64,000 nucleotides of DNA, from NCBI GenBank assembly GCA_933228675.1, contig OW121743.1, forward strand, positions 93,435,998 to 93,499,997, given 5' to 3'. Origin of the DNA: Stomorhina lunata (lineage: Eukaryota > Arthropoda > Insecta > Diptera > Rhiniidae). The position numbers and the translations under genes are program-made. The first letter of the stretch is position 1; each line of letters opens with the position of its first letter. Of the stretch, positions 34,090 to 47,361 are shown piece after piece. A model generated the notes under the pieces. The model was not told the origin of the DNA, made no database searches, and was given only the letters and a program-made list of their open reading frames with translations.

Positions 34090-34615
34090 TTAAATCCTTT
34101 TAGAGAAAAAATTTTGTAAAGAAAGTTTTTTATAGAAAAAAATTTTTCAGAGAAAAACTCTTCTATAGAATGTACTTTACAGAAAAAAAATTTAGAAAAA
34201 AAAATCCTACAAAAAATCTTGGAAAAATAAAAATTGTCTATCGAAAATATTTCAGACCAAAAATTTTCTATAGAAAATTTGTTAGAGCAAAAATTTTATA
34301 AAGACAATTTTTTAGAGCAAAACTTTTATATAGAAAATCTTTTAGAGCAGAAATGTTCTTTAGAAAATCTTTTAGAGCCATTTTTTTTGATTGAAAATCT
34401 TTCTAAACAAAATTTTCTATAGAAATTCTTTTATTGAAAATCTTTCATACCAAAAATTTTCTATAGAGTATTTTCATAGAAAATTTTTGTCAGAAATTTT
34501 TTTTTGTCTATTGAGTATTTTCATAGCAAATTTTTTTCTGACAAAAATTTTCTATACAAAATGCAGACCAAAACTTTTTAATAGAAAATCTTTCAAAACG
34601 AAACATTCTTACACA
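34090..34615. repeat. Small diverged satellite block with TTTTAGAGCAAAAATTTT spacer
   Basis: About 17 poorly conserved units of roughly 30 bp keep the CTATAGAAAA half, while the other half becomes TTTTAGAGCAAAAA or TTTCATACCAAAAA. Confidence 0.8.
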
Positions 34616-34974
34616 GAGTACCTTCCCTCCTTCTACTAGTTCTACTCTTTCCATTTCCTGATGTCTTTAAACGATTAATAATTTTTTTGTTACATTACTC
34701 AAGAGCATCTTGCTTCATTGACATTCAAATTTTATTGAATATTTATTTATTTATTTAGAGTCCATAACGTCTTTATTGCCATAGAAAGAAATTTTCTTTA
34801 AATGGACAGCAAGTGGTTTTGTTTGAAAGAAATGTAATTTTGTTTGTCACTAAAAGCATTTTTTGATGAATTTTATTCGAAAGTATTGAGGGCGTTTTCC
34901 ATCTAAAAATCGTTTTACAATTTTTTTTTTGTTACCAAAGTAATAATGCAATAAAATAAATATTTTACTTTTTT

Positions 34975-37900
34975 GGGATAAGAATTTTTTAAAATAAAAT
35001 TTTTCTTATAGAAAATTTTATAATATAATAATTTTCGTATTGAAAAATTTTTGATATACATAAATAGAAAATTTTTTGAAATAAAACCTTTCTTATAGAA
35101 AATTTTTTGAAATAAAAATTTTCTTTAAAAATTTTCTAAGAAAATTTTCGATATATAATTTTTGATTTTCGATATCAAATTTTTTTTATAGAAAATTTTC
35201 GATATAAAATTTTTTTAGAGAAAATTGTTGATATAAAATTTCTCTAGGGAAAATTTTCCATTTAAAATTTTTCTAGAGAAAACTTTTCGAATTTTCAATA
35301 TAAAATTTTTCTATAGAAAATTTTCGATATAAAATTTTTCTTTAGAAAATTTTCAATATATAATTTTTATATAGAAAATTTCTAATATAAAATCGTCTAT
35401 TTTTATTTATCATTTATTTTTTGTTACCAAAGTATAAATAAATATTTTACCTTTTTGGGACTAGAATTTTTTGATATAAAATTTTTTTTATAGAAAATTT
35501 TTTGATATAAAAATTTTTGTATAGAAACATTTTCGATATAAATAGAAAAATTTTTTGAAATACAAATTTTCTTATAGAAAATTTTTTGAAATAAAAATTT
35601 TCTTTAAAAATTTTCTAAGAAAATTTTCGATATATAATTTTTGATTTTCGATATCAAATTTTTTTATAGAAAATTTTCGATATCAAATTTTTTTATAGAA
35701 AATTTTCGATATAAAATTTTTTTAGAGAAAATTGTTGATATAAAATTTCTCTAGGGAAAATTTTCCATTTAAAATTTTTCTAGAGAAAACTTTTCGAATT
35801 TTCAATATAAAATTTTTCTAAAGAAAATTTTCAATGTAGAATTTTTCTATAGAAAATTTTCGATATAAAATTTTTCTTTAGAAAATTTTTTAATATATAA
35901 TTTGTATATAGAAAATTTCTAATATAAAATCGTTCTTTCGAATTTTCGATATAAAATTTTTATTTAGAAAATTTTCGATATAAAATTTTCTTAAAGAAAA
36001 TTTTTCGAAAAAAAAAATTTCTTAATGAAAATTTTTGGAAATTGAAATTTTCTTAAAGAAAATTTTTAGAAATAAAAGTTTTCTTAAAGAAAATTTTTCG
36101 AAATAATATTTTTCTTAAAGAAAATTTTCGAAATAAAAATTTCCTTTAAGAAAATTTGTCGAAATAAAAATTTGCTTATAGAAAATTTTTCGATAAAAAA
36201 ATTTTCTTCTAGAAAATCTTTCGATACAAAATTTTTTTATAGAAAATTTTTCGATATAAAAATTTTCCGATAAAAACATTTTCTTATAGAAAATTTTTCA
36301 ATATAAAAATTTTCTTAATCTAAATTTTTCGAAATAAAAATTTTCTTAAAGAAAATTTTTCAATATAAAAATTTTCTTAATGGAAATTTTTCGAAATAAA
36401 AATTTTCGTAAGGAAAATTTTTCGAAATAAAAATTTTCTTAAATAAATATTTTTTTTTCTTATAAAAAATTTTGCGTTATATAAATTTTCTTATGAAAAA
36501 TTTTCCATTATATATATTTTCTTATTTTTTTAGAAAATTTTTGGATTGAAAAATTTTTTTTCGTTTTTGTTTTCTTATAGAAAATTTTTCGATATAAAAA
36601 CTTTCTTATACAAATGTTTCGATATAAAAATTTTCTTATAGAAAATTTTTCGATCTAAAAATTTTCTTATAGAAAATTTTTCGATATAAAAATTTTTTTA
36701 TAGACAATTTTTCGAAATAAAAATTTTCTTATTGAAAATTTTTCGATATTAAAATTTTCTTATAGAAAATTGTTGATATAAAAATTTTTCGATATAAAAA
36801 TTTTATACAAGATTTTTCTATATAAAAATTTTCTTAAAGAAAATTTTTCGATATTAAAATTTTCTTATAGAAAATTTTTCAATATAAAAATTTTCTTAAA
36901 GAAAAATTTTCGACTTTAAAATTTTCTTTTAGAAAAGTTTTCGATATAAAAATTTTCTTATAGAAAATTTTTTGATATAAAAATTTTCTTATAGAAAATT
37001 TTCTGAAATAAAAATTTTTCGACATAAAAATTTTCTTATAGAAAATTTTTCGACATAAAAATTTTCTTATAGAAAATTTTTCGACATAAAAATTTTCTTA
37101 TAGATATAAAAATTTTTCGATATAAAAATTTTCATATAGAAAATTTTTCGAACTTTAAATTTTCATATAGAAAATTTTTTGATATAAAATTTTCTTAAAG
37201 AAATTTTTTCAAAATAAAATTTTCTTATAGAAAATTTTTTGAAATAAAAATTTTCTTATAGAGAATTTTTGGACATAAAAATTTTCTTATAGAAAATTTT
37301 TCGACATAAAAATTTTCTTATAGAAACTTTTTCGACATAAAAATTTTCTTATAGATATAAAAATTTTTCGATATAAAAATTTTCCTATAGAAAATTTTTC
37401 GAACTTTAAATTTTCATATAGAAAATTTTTTGATATAAAATTTTCTTAAAGAAATTTTTCCAAAATAAAAATTTTCTTATAGAAAACTTTTTGATATAAA
37501 AATTTTCCTATAGAAAATTTTTCGATATAAAAATTTTCTTATAGAAAATTTTTCGATATAAAAATTTTCTTATAGAAAATTTTTCGATATAAAAATTTTC
37601 TTATAGAAAATTTTTCGATATAAAAATTTTCTTATAGAAAATTTTTCGATATAAAAATTTTCTTATAGAAAATTTTTCGATATAAAAATTTTCTTATAGA
37701 AAATTTTTCGATATAAAAATTTTCTTAAAGTAAATATTTCGATATAAAAATTTTCTTAAAGAAAACTTTTTCGATAAAAATTTTCTTAAGAAAATTTTTT
37801 CGATATAAAAATTTTCTTAAAGAAAATTTTTCGATATAAAAATTTTCTTATAGAAAATTTTGCGATATAATAATTTTTCGATATAATAATTTTTCAATAT

Positions 37901-38155
37901 AAAAATTTTCTTATAGAAAATTTTTCGATATAAAAATTTTCTTATTGAAAATTTTTCGATATAAAAATTTTCTTATAGAAAATTTTTCGATATAAAAATT
38001 TTCTTATAGAAAATTTTTCGATATAAAAATTTTCTTATAGAAAATTTTTCGATATAAAAATTTTCTTATAGAAAATTTTTCGATATAAATATTTTCTTAT
38101 CAAAAATGTTTCGATATAAAAATTTTCTTATCAAAAATGTTTCGATATAAAAATA
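34975..38155. repeat. Satellite block 4: 31-bp unit with TTCTTATAGAAAA
   Basis: Unit TTTTTCGATATAAAAATTTT plus CTTATAGAAAA, period 31 (37585 to 37616). The most uniform part is about 37490-37730 and 37900-38095. A local duplication is seen at the left edge: segments starting near 34975 and 35460 are alike over about 400 bp. Confidence 0.95.
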
Positions 38156-39119
38156 AAACCAAATTCATCTTTAAAAAACTAATTTTCGGTACAATTACCT
38201 TTTATCTTTATCTGAATGTTAAATGATTTATTACTTCTATGATAAATGGCATTGACTTGGCAATTTTGTTTTGCCATCAAATGTAACTTTTATGTTGAAG
38301 ATAAGAATCCTTGAAAACTTTTGCTTCTTTCCATCAAGAAATTGCTATTAAAGTAATATTTTATATTCATGGCTTTTGTAATTTCTCTATTCTCATTAAC
38401 ATTGCATCTGAATATTGCTTCATTTTGAAAAATGTCTTGATAGTAATTATTCATTTTTAGACGATAATCGTCTAGTAAATCATTGATGTAATGCAAAACT
38501 CTTTAATCACTTACGCAACGCACACACAAACACATCAACTTTAAATGGGACATCAAAAAAAGACACCAAACACTTACGCAGGCTCTTAGGCAAAAACAAA
38601 CTTCCTTTTATGTTGGTGGTATCATCTTTCCTTTCTTAGCGCCGCTCATTGGAACATAATTCATCATTTGTCATGTAAACAACACAAAAACAAACCTGAA
38701 AGTTTGCACTAGTACTTGTACTCATATACATATAAAGTGGTTATACATACTTACACACTTTGTATGTTCGTGTGTACAATGTTTACTCAGAAAGTTAGTT
38801 AATAAATTTTGTTGTCCTAAAAAGAAATCAATATGAATTTATTGCATACATCTAGGATGAGTATAAATGCGTTTGCTAAACCACAAACGCATTCCCTTTC
38901 ACTAACACTAAACCACAAATTGAAGAAATTGAATATTCTGCAGCATGTGCGGCTTCAAATGGTGAAAGGGGAATCGAAATGAATGTTATAAAACTAGAAC
39001 ATGTTCGAAGACTTTACTCCGGTAGACACTACAAATAAATGTAGGGATTTGTAAACAGAAATACTTTGTCTTTTAAATTTGTCGCAGTGCACGGTGGAAA
39101 GGAAAATAACTTGAATCAC
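38156..39119. other. Unassigned spacer between oppositely oriented satellite blocks
   Basis: Holds a perfect 10-bp hairpin (AATGCGTTTG and CAAACGCATT, about 38867-38894) and, overlapping it, a pair ATTCCCTTTCAC / GTGAAAGGGGAAT about 60 bp apart. No gene supported. Confidence 0.4.
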
Positions 39120-41000
39120 AAAAATTTGTATTTAAAATTTTTCTATAGAAAAAAATTTATATCGAAAACTTTTTTATAGAAAAAATTTGATATCGAAAAT
39201 TTTTCTATAGAAAAAAATTTATATCGAAAATTTTTTTATAGAAAAAATTTGATATCGAAAATTTTTCTATGGAAAAATTTTTATATCGAAAATTATTCTT
39301 TAGAAAAATTTTTATATCGGAAATTTTTCTATAGAAAAATTTTTATTTCGAAAAATATCGAAAATTTTTCTATAAAAAAATTTTTATATCGAAAATTTTT
39401 CTATAAAAAAATTTTTATATCGAAAATTTTTCTATAGAAAAGTTTTTATATCGAAAATTTTTCTATAGAAAAGTTTTTATATAGAAATATTTTTATATCG
39501 AAAATATTTCTATAGAAAAATTTTTATATCGAAAATTTTTCAATAGAAATATTTTTATATCGAAAGCTTTTTTATAGAAAAACTTTTATATCGAAAATTT
39601 TTGTATAGAAAAATTTTTATATCGAAAACTTTTGTATAGAAAAATTTTTATATCGAAAATTTTTCTATAGACAAATTTTTTATCGAAAATTTTTCTATAG
39701 AAAAATTTTTATATCGAAAACTTTTCTATAGAAAAATTTTTATATCGAAAATTTTGGTATAAAAAAATTTGTATGTCGAAAATTTTTTTACAGAAAAATT
39801 TTTATATCGAAAATTTTTCTAAAGAAAAATTTTTATATCGAACATTTTTCTATAGAAAAAATTTGTTATCGAACATTATTTTATAGAAAAATTTGTATAT
39901 CTAAAATTTTTTTAAAAAAATTTTTATATCGAAAATTTTTATATCGAAAATTTTTTCTTTAGAAAAATTTTTATATCGAAAATTTTTTCTTTAGAAAAAT
40001 TTTTATATCGAAAATTTTTCTTTAGAAAAATTTTTATATTAAAAATTTTTCTTTAGAAAAATTTTTATATCGAACATTTTTTCCTTAGAAATAATTTTAT
40101 ATCGAAAATTTTTTCTTTAGAAAAAATTTTATATCGTAAATTTTTTCTTTAGAAAAATTTTTATATCGAACATTTTTTCTTTAGAAAGATTTTTATATCG
40201 AACATTTTTTCTTTAGAAAAATTTTTATATCGAATATTTTTCTTTAGAAAAATTTTTATATCGAAAATTTTTCTATAGAAAAATTTTTATATCGAAAATG
40301 TTTCTATAGAAAAATTTTTATATCGAAAATTTTTATATTAAACATTTTTCTATAGAAAAATTTTTATATCGAAAATTTTTCTATAAAAAAATTTTTATAT
40401 CGAAAATTTTTCTATAGAAAAATTTTTATATCGAAAATTTTTCTATAGAAAAATTTTTATATCGAAAGTTTTTCTATAGAAAAATTTTTATATCGAAAAT
40501 TTTTCTATAGAAAAATTTTTATATCGAAAATTTTTCTATAGAAAAATTTTTATATCGAAAATTTTTCTATAGAAAAATTTTTATATCGAAAATTTTTCTA
40601 TAGAAAAATTTTTATATCGAAAATTTTTCTATAGAAAAATTTTTATATCGAAAATTTTTCTATAGAAAAATTTTTATATCGAAAATTTTTCTATAGAAAA
40701 ATTTTTATATCGAAAATTTTTCTATAGAAAAATTTTTATATCGAAAATTTTTCTATAGAAAAATTTTTATATCGAAAATTTTTCTATAGAAAAATTTTTA
40801 TATCGAAAATTTTACTATAGAAAAATTTTTATATCGAAAATTTTACTATAGAAAAATTTTTATATCGAAAATTTTTCTATAGAAAAATTTTTATATCGAA
40901 AATTTTTCTATAGAAAAATTTTTATATCGAAAATTTTTCTATAGAAAAATTTTTATATCGAAAAGCTTTGTATAGAAAAAATTTTATATTGAAAATTATC
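39120..41000. repeat. Satellite block 5: 31-bp unit, opposite orientation to block 4
   Basis: Unit TTTTTATATCGAAAA plus TTTTTCTATAGAAAAA, period 31 (40525 to 40556). It is homogeneous at about 40380-40960. The spacer half is the reverse complement of that in blocks 3 and 4. Confidence 0.95.
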
Positions 41001-41034
41001 TGAAGAAAAAATTTTTTCTATAGAAAAATTTTAA

Positions 41035-41865
41035 TACCTATAGGAAAATTTTCGACGAAAAATTTTTTCTATCGAAAAACTTTTCGACAACAAATATTTT
41101 CTTTAGGAAAATGTTCGACAAAAAATTTTTTTTATCGAAAAATTTTCGACAAAAAATTTTTTCTATAGAAAAATTTTCGGCAAAAAATTTTTTCTATAGA
41201 AAAATTTTCGACAAAAAATTTTTTCTATCGAAAAATTTTCGACAAAAAATTTTTTCTATAGAAAAATTTTTGACAAAAAATTTTTTCTATAGAAAATTTT
41301 TAGACAAAAAATTTTTTCTGTAGAAAAATTTTCGACAAAACATTTGTTCTATAGAAAAATTTTTGACAAAAAATTTTTTCTATAGAAAAATTTTCGACAA
41401 AAAATTTTTTCTATAGAAAAATTTTCGACAAAAAATTTTTTCTATAGAAAAATTTTCGACAAAAAATTTTTTCTATAGAAAAATTTTCGACAAAAATTTT
41501 TTTTATAGAAAAATTTTCGACAACAAATTTTTTCTATAGAAAAATTTTCGACATAAAATTTTTTCTATAGAAAAATTTTCGACATAAAATTTTTTCTATA
41601 GAAAAATTTTCGACAAAAAACTTTTTCTATAGAAAAATTTTCGACAAAAAATTTTTTCTATAGAAAAATTTTCGACAAAAAATGTTTTCTATAGAAAAAT
41701 TTTCGACAAAAAATTTTTTCTGTAGAAAAATGTTCTATAAAAAATTTTTCTATAAAATAGTTTTTCTGAGGAAAAATTTTCGACAAAAAATTTTTTTCTG
41801 AAGAAAATTTTTCTACAAAAAAATTTTTTCTGAAGAAAAATTTTCGACAAAATAATTTTTTCTCA
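41035..41865. repeat. Satellite block 6: 31-bp unit with TTTTCGACAAAAAAT spacer
   Basis: Unit ATTTTCGACAAAAAAT plus TTTTTCTATAGAAAA, period 31 (41426 to 41457), about 26 units. It abuts block 5 with a sharp change of spacer while the CTATAG half is kept. Confidence 0.95.
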
Positions 41866-43325
41866 TCCCACTATTCAAAAGCTAGTCCTGTGCCTTTAAC
41901 AAGACATTTGAAGCTCAATGAATTTTTACATGTGAGGGTGTCAGTTTGCTAGAGTTAGTGTATACGGAAAATAAAACAAAAGACATTGACATGTAATTTT
42001 ATGAGTTTATTTTTCCATTTTCCTTTATTTTTTTCTTATTCCCTAACAAGAAAATAAACATGTTTTTCTACACTTTCTTTATTGGGTGGATTTTTACTCC
42101 CTCTATCTGTCGGTCGATAGTAAATACGAGTTAATGGCGTGAAAATAAGAAATGAAAACAAATACAAGATTTATTGTTTGATTGAAATTTAATATTTAAA
42201 CAGGATAACACTCAAGAAAAGGGTGCAAGAGTTGGTTTGTTCCTTTTTTTATTTTAAGTTGCAAAATGATTCAAATTGGTTTAACTAGGAAAACTTTGAT
42301 ATAGGACAACTTTATTTAACTGGTTAATTTAGGGAATTTTGGTTAAGAGCCCCAGGGATTTGCCACTTGTTTCGAAAAGTATTGAATTTCATTTTGACAA
42401 AGAATTTTCTTGAGTGTGCTAAGAGAGAAAAGTTTATTTGATTTTATTTAAAGGATACAGAGTCCTGATGTATAAAAATGTTACAGTATTAATTTTCCTA
42501 TATAGGTCATTTTTGTTTTATTGTAGCAATTTAATTTAATAAAAAATTGAGTAATATAACATATACAGACACATTCCTTCGAAATGTCCTTATTGTTGCT
42601 ACAGTAAGGACAATGATAGTCTGAAATGCCTTAACCTACTCAACTTAGCTATGTATACTCTTGGGAATAAAGAAAAAAATTGATGTTACCACGTTCAAGA
42701 CTCTTTGGTAATCACAAAAATGGCAATTGACTTAATTTCAAGATTCGTTCAAAGTAAAATTGGTATCTTGTCTATTTAATTAGTTTGAGAATTTATTTTT
42801 TTATCTAAAATGTATTCACAAAACCTTAAATTGAAGACAGTCTTAAATACTTTTGGATGTTTGAGTTTACATACAAATGTCCCTAGAATACTTACACATA
42901 TTTTTCATACAAAAAATCGTATCTTCTCGAAAAATTCAAGTGAGTGGCTTCTTATTTCCTTTATTGTATTTAAGTTGAATATATTGTGATATACTCGTGT
43001 AGATTGACCGCCCTAAGAAAATTTATCAAATTAAGTATAAATTTCTTATTTGTTTATTTTGTATTTGGCTGATGATCATTGATGTGTCTCATCAACTTCA
43101 AAAGGTGTTAATTTATTTTGGACGAGTAAATATTTATAACAAAAAAAAAAATATTTTGCTTCATTGTTCCTAAATTTGTTAAGTTTGAGCTGATAAAAAA
43201 AAAATTAAAAATAAAGCAATAACTAGTAAATTCTTATTTGAACCAGAAACTTAACTGGAATTTAAATTTATTAAGTAAATTTTGAAAAATGTAATTCAAA
43301 TAAATATTACCCTACAGAAAATGTG
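41866..43325. other. Unassigned AT-rich spacer
   Basis: No gene, RNA or clear repeat could be supported. Confidence 0.4.
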
Positions 43326-43329
43326 TCAC

Positions 43330-45830
43330 ATCGTATCGATAAAAATAATTTTGTATAGAAAAGTTTTGATTAAAATATTTTTCTTTAGAAAAATTTTCGA
43401 TGAAAATAATTTTCTATAAAAAAATTTCCGATAAAAATTTTTTCTATAGAAAAATTTTGATCAAAATATTTTTCCATAAAAAAAATGTTTATAGAAATAT
43501 ATTTCTATAGAAAATTTTTCGATAAGAATATCTTTCCAAAGGAAAATTTCGATAAAAATACTTTTCTAAAGAAAACCTTTCGATAAAAATATTTTTCTAA
43601 AGAAAAATTTAAAAAAGATTTTTCTAAAGAAAAATTTTCGATAAAAAGATTTTTCTATAGAAAAACGTTTGATAAAAATATTTTTCTTAAGAACATTTTA
43701 AACAAAATATATTTCTTCTGAAAAATGTTCAATAAAAATCCTTTTCTTTAGACAAATTTTTGATAAGAATCTTTTTCTATAGAAAAATTTTTGATAAAAA
43801 GCTTTTTCTATAGAAAATTTGTTGATAAAAATGTTTTTCTATAGAAAAATTTTTTATAAAATTTTTTTTCTATAGAAAAATTTTTAATAAAATTTTTTTA
43901 TCTATAGAAAAATTTTTAATAAAAATTTTTTTCTACAGAAAATTTTTTTAATAATTTTTTTTTTTTATAGAAAAATATTTAATAAAATTTTCTTTCTATA
44001 GAAAAATTTTTAATATTTTTTTTTCTATAGAAAAACTTTTAATAAAAATTTTTTTCTACAGAAAAATTTTTAATAAACTTTTTTTTCTATACAAAAATTT
44101 TGAATAAAAATTTTTTTTTAAAGAAAAATTTTTGAACAAAACCTTTTCTATAGAAAAATTTTTGATAAAAAACTTTTTCTATAGAAAAATTTTTGAGAAA
44201 TATGTTTTTCTATAGAACAATTTTTTGATGAAAATGTTTTTCTATAGAAAAATTTTTGACAAAATTTTTTTCTATAGAAAAATTTTTGATAAAAATGTTT
44301 TTCTATAGAAAAATTTTTGATAAAAATGTTTTTCTATAGAAAAATTTTCGATAAAAAAAATTTTTATATAGAAAAATTTTCGATAAAAAAAATTTTTATA
44401 TAGAAAAATTTTCGATAAAAAAAATTTTTATATAGAAACATTTTCGATAAAAAAAATTTTTCTATAGAAAATTTTTGATAAAAATCTTTTTATATAGAAA
44501 AATCATTGATAAAAATGTTTTTCTATAGAAACATTTTTGAAAAAATGTTTTTCTATAGAAAAATTTTTGATAAAAATGTTTTTCTATACAAAAATTTTTG
44601 ATAAAAAAGGTTTTCTATACAAACATTTTTGATAAAAAATGGGTTTCTATACAAAAATTTTTGTTAAAAAAGGTTTTCTATAGAAAAATTTTTGATAAAA
44701 ATATTTTTCTATAAAAAAATTTTTGATAAAAATATCTTTCTATAGAAAAATTTTTGATAAAAATATTTTTCTATAGAAAAATTTTAGATAAAAATGTTTT
44801 TCTATAAAAAAATTTTTGATAAAAATGTTTTTCTATAGAAAAATTTTTGATAAAAATATTTTTCTATAGAAAAGTTTTTGATAGAAATATTTTTCTATAG
44901 AAAAATTTATGATAAAAATGTTTTTCTATAGAATTTTCTATAGAAAAATTTTTGATAAAAATATTTTTCTATAGAAAAATTTTTGATAGAAATATTTTTC
45001 TATAGAAAAATTTTTGATAAAAATGTTTTTCCATTGAAAAATTTTCGATAAAAATATTATCTTTACAAAAATGTTTTTGAAAAATGATATGAAAAACCCT
45101 TTTTTGAAAAATATTTTTCTATAGAAAAATTTTCGATAAAAATATTTTTATATAAGAAAATTTTCGATTTAAAAATTTTTCATAGAAACATTTTTGGTAA
45201 AGAAATGTTATAAAGAATTTTTTTTTTTATAGAAAAATTTTCGATAAAAAAAATAGAAAATAGAAAATTAGAAATAGAAAATAGAAAATTGGAAAATTTT
45301 TCGATAAAATAATTTTTCTTTAGAAAAATCTTTGTAAAAAATATTTTTCTTTACAAAAGTTTTTGATAAAAATATTTTTCTATAGAAAAATTTTTGATGA
45401 AAATGTTTTTTAAAGAAAAATTGTTGATGAAAATTTTTTTCTATGGAAAATTTTTGATAAAAATATTTTTCTATAGAAAAATTATTGATAAAAATGGTTT
45501 TCTCTAGAAAAATTATTGATAAAATTTTTCTATAGAAAAATTTTTGTTAAAAATATTTTTCTATAGAAAAACTTTAATAAAAATGTTTTTCTATAGAAAA
45601 ATTTTTGATAAAAATCTTTTTCTATAGAAAAATTTTTGATAAAAATATTTTTCTATAAAAAAATTTTGGTTAAAATATTTTTCTATAAAAAATCTTTGAT
45701 TAAATTATTTTTCATTAAAAAAATTTTCGATTGAAATATGATTCTTAAGAAAAATTTTCGACATAAATATGTTTTCTATAGTAAACATTTTCGATATAAA
45801 TATTTTTCTATAGAAACATATGATAATTTT
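43330..45830. repeat. Satellite block 7: 31-bp unit with TTTTTGATAAAAATGT spacer
   Basis: Unit TTTTTGATAAAAATGT plus TTTTCTATAGAAAAA, period 31 (44288 to 44319), moderately diverged throughout, about 80 units. The spacer resembles block 1. Confidence 0.95.
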
Positions 45831-45834
45831 CAGA

Positions 45835-47353
45835 TGTTGCATACCTAAGTAATTCTATACAAATTTTGCAAACAAACTTCTGTGAAACTGGTCCCTCACA
45901 ATAACTTTTATATTATTCTTGGCGAACACATGTTCTTGTTGCGTTCAAATTCTTATTGGGGTTTTCGGTTTTATTTTGCTTTCCAGCTGCTCGTGTAAAA
46001 AATAGCAACATGTTGTGTTATGTTCGATAACGAACATGCGCGATGTTCGATTTACTAAATGTGTTGTGTGAAAATTAACGAACCCAACAACTTAGCAGTT
46101 CACTAGTAACAAGATTTAGTTTTGATTTGAACGGCGTGCGTGTTGAAACATTAACAGAGTTTCGGAATTATACGATAATACTTAAAGAAAAATAAAATTA
46201 AATGTTATTCAAATAAAATATGAGAATAAAAGTGAATTTAAATTGAATATAATTTATCTACTGGAATTTAATAAAAAATCTATAAAGTTTGAATAATATT
46301 AAATTAATTAAAATGTTAATAAAATGAAAAAAGTTTAATAAAAAGTGCTCAAGTTTTAAAATCAAAAGAAATGTGAAAAAAATATAAAAAGTAAATAAAA
46401 CAAAACCCATTTTGAATACAAAAGAAAAAATCTAAAATAATTTTAAAACAAAAAAGAATTAAGAATTTTGTTTAAACCAAATAACAAGATAGAAAACAAT
46501 CTTTTCAAGTACTAGTCGAGTTTTGAAATAAAATGTTTAAATAAAAACAAAAATCTTTGAGATTGAATTTGTATTTTTTGTCGGTTTTTTGTGTTTAGTT
46601 GCTTTTATTAAACCAGATACAAGTGTTGTTTTTGTTTGTATTGTTGTTGTTGTTTTTGCTGTTTAAACATTATTATAACTAAAAAAGAAGTCATTCAGTC
46701 TGTCCGTGTATCTTTAAGCTCGTCTGTCCATCCATCCATACGTCAGTCCGTCTGTCTGTATTTCAAGTAAATGAATCTGTGAAGTGATGGAAGTCAGTTT
46801 GTGTGTGTTTGTGTGACGATTTGATTTTATGTTTTTTTTTTATTAAATTCAATGAAGAAAAAAATTCTCGTTTTTGGTTTGTGATTTTATGTTTTTGTTG
46901 TTGTCGTTGCTTTTATGTTTTATTATTATTATTTTTGTTGTAGCTGTTGATTTGTGTTTTGTTTTGGGTTTTCCCTTTCGTTTTTTTTTCGAGTTGTATT
47001 TTGCTTTTGTTAGTTTTTTTTTGTATTTGTTTACTTTATTTGTTCTTCCTTTTGTTTTAGTTTAGTTTTATTAAACTATCGAACTATTGACTAGTTATTT
47101 TTTTACTTACACACAAGTATCTTGTAAATAAACAAGTATCTTTTTTGTTGTTGTTATTGTATATACACAATGTTTTTTTTGTATTCTGTTGTTTTACATT
47201 TGTATTTGTTTTGTTTGTTTCTTGCCCTTTTTAATATTTTGTTCCCTTTATTCGTAAAATTTGTTGTTTGCTTTAAAGTTTCTTTGTTTTTGTTTTAGTC
47301 ATGCCTTTAGATAGTTTTTTCATTGTTTAGTTTCTTGAATGCACTGAACACTA
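45835..47353 (+). other. Possible promoter and 5' leader of an unidentified gene
   Basis: This is less repetitive than its surroundings. It holds an inverted motif TGTTCG-ATAA-CGAACA (46021-46036) with a further GATGTTCG nearby, an initiator-like GCAGTT near 46095, the GC-richer AACGGCGTGCGTG (46130-46142), and then a long A-rich, T-poor strand to about 46560 of the kind seen in fly 5' untranslated regions. No downstream coding exon could be identified, so this is speculative. The 63-codon frame 46874-47065 is poly-hydrophobic low complexity. Confidence 0.2.
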
Positions 47354-47361
47354 GTTCAGAT
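47354..47361. repeat. 8-bp target site duplication, left copy
   Basis: GTTCAGAT directly precedes the hAT element and is repeated exactly at 48195-48202. Confidence 0.85.

Noticed and set aside
46874..47065. 63-codon hydrophobic frame resembling a membrane peptide
   Set aside because: The sequence is T- and TTG-rich low complexity, which always translates to Phe, Leu and Val.
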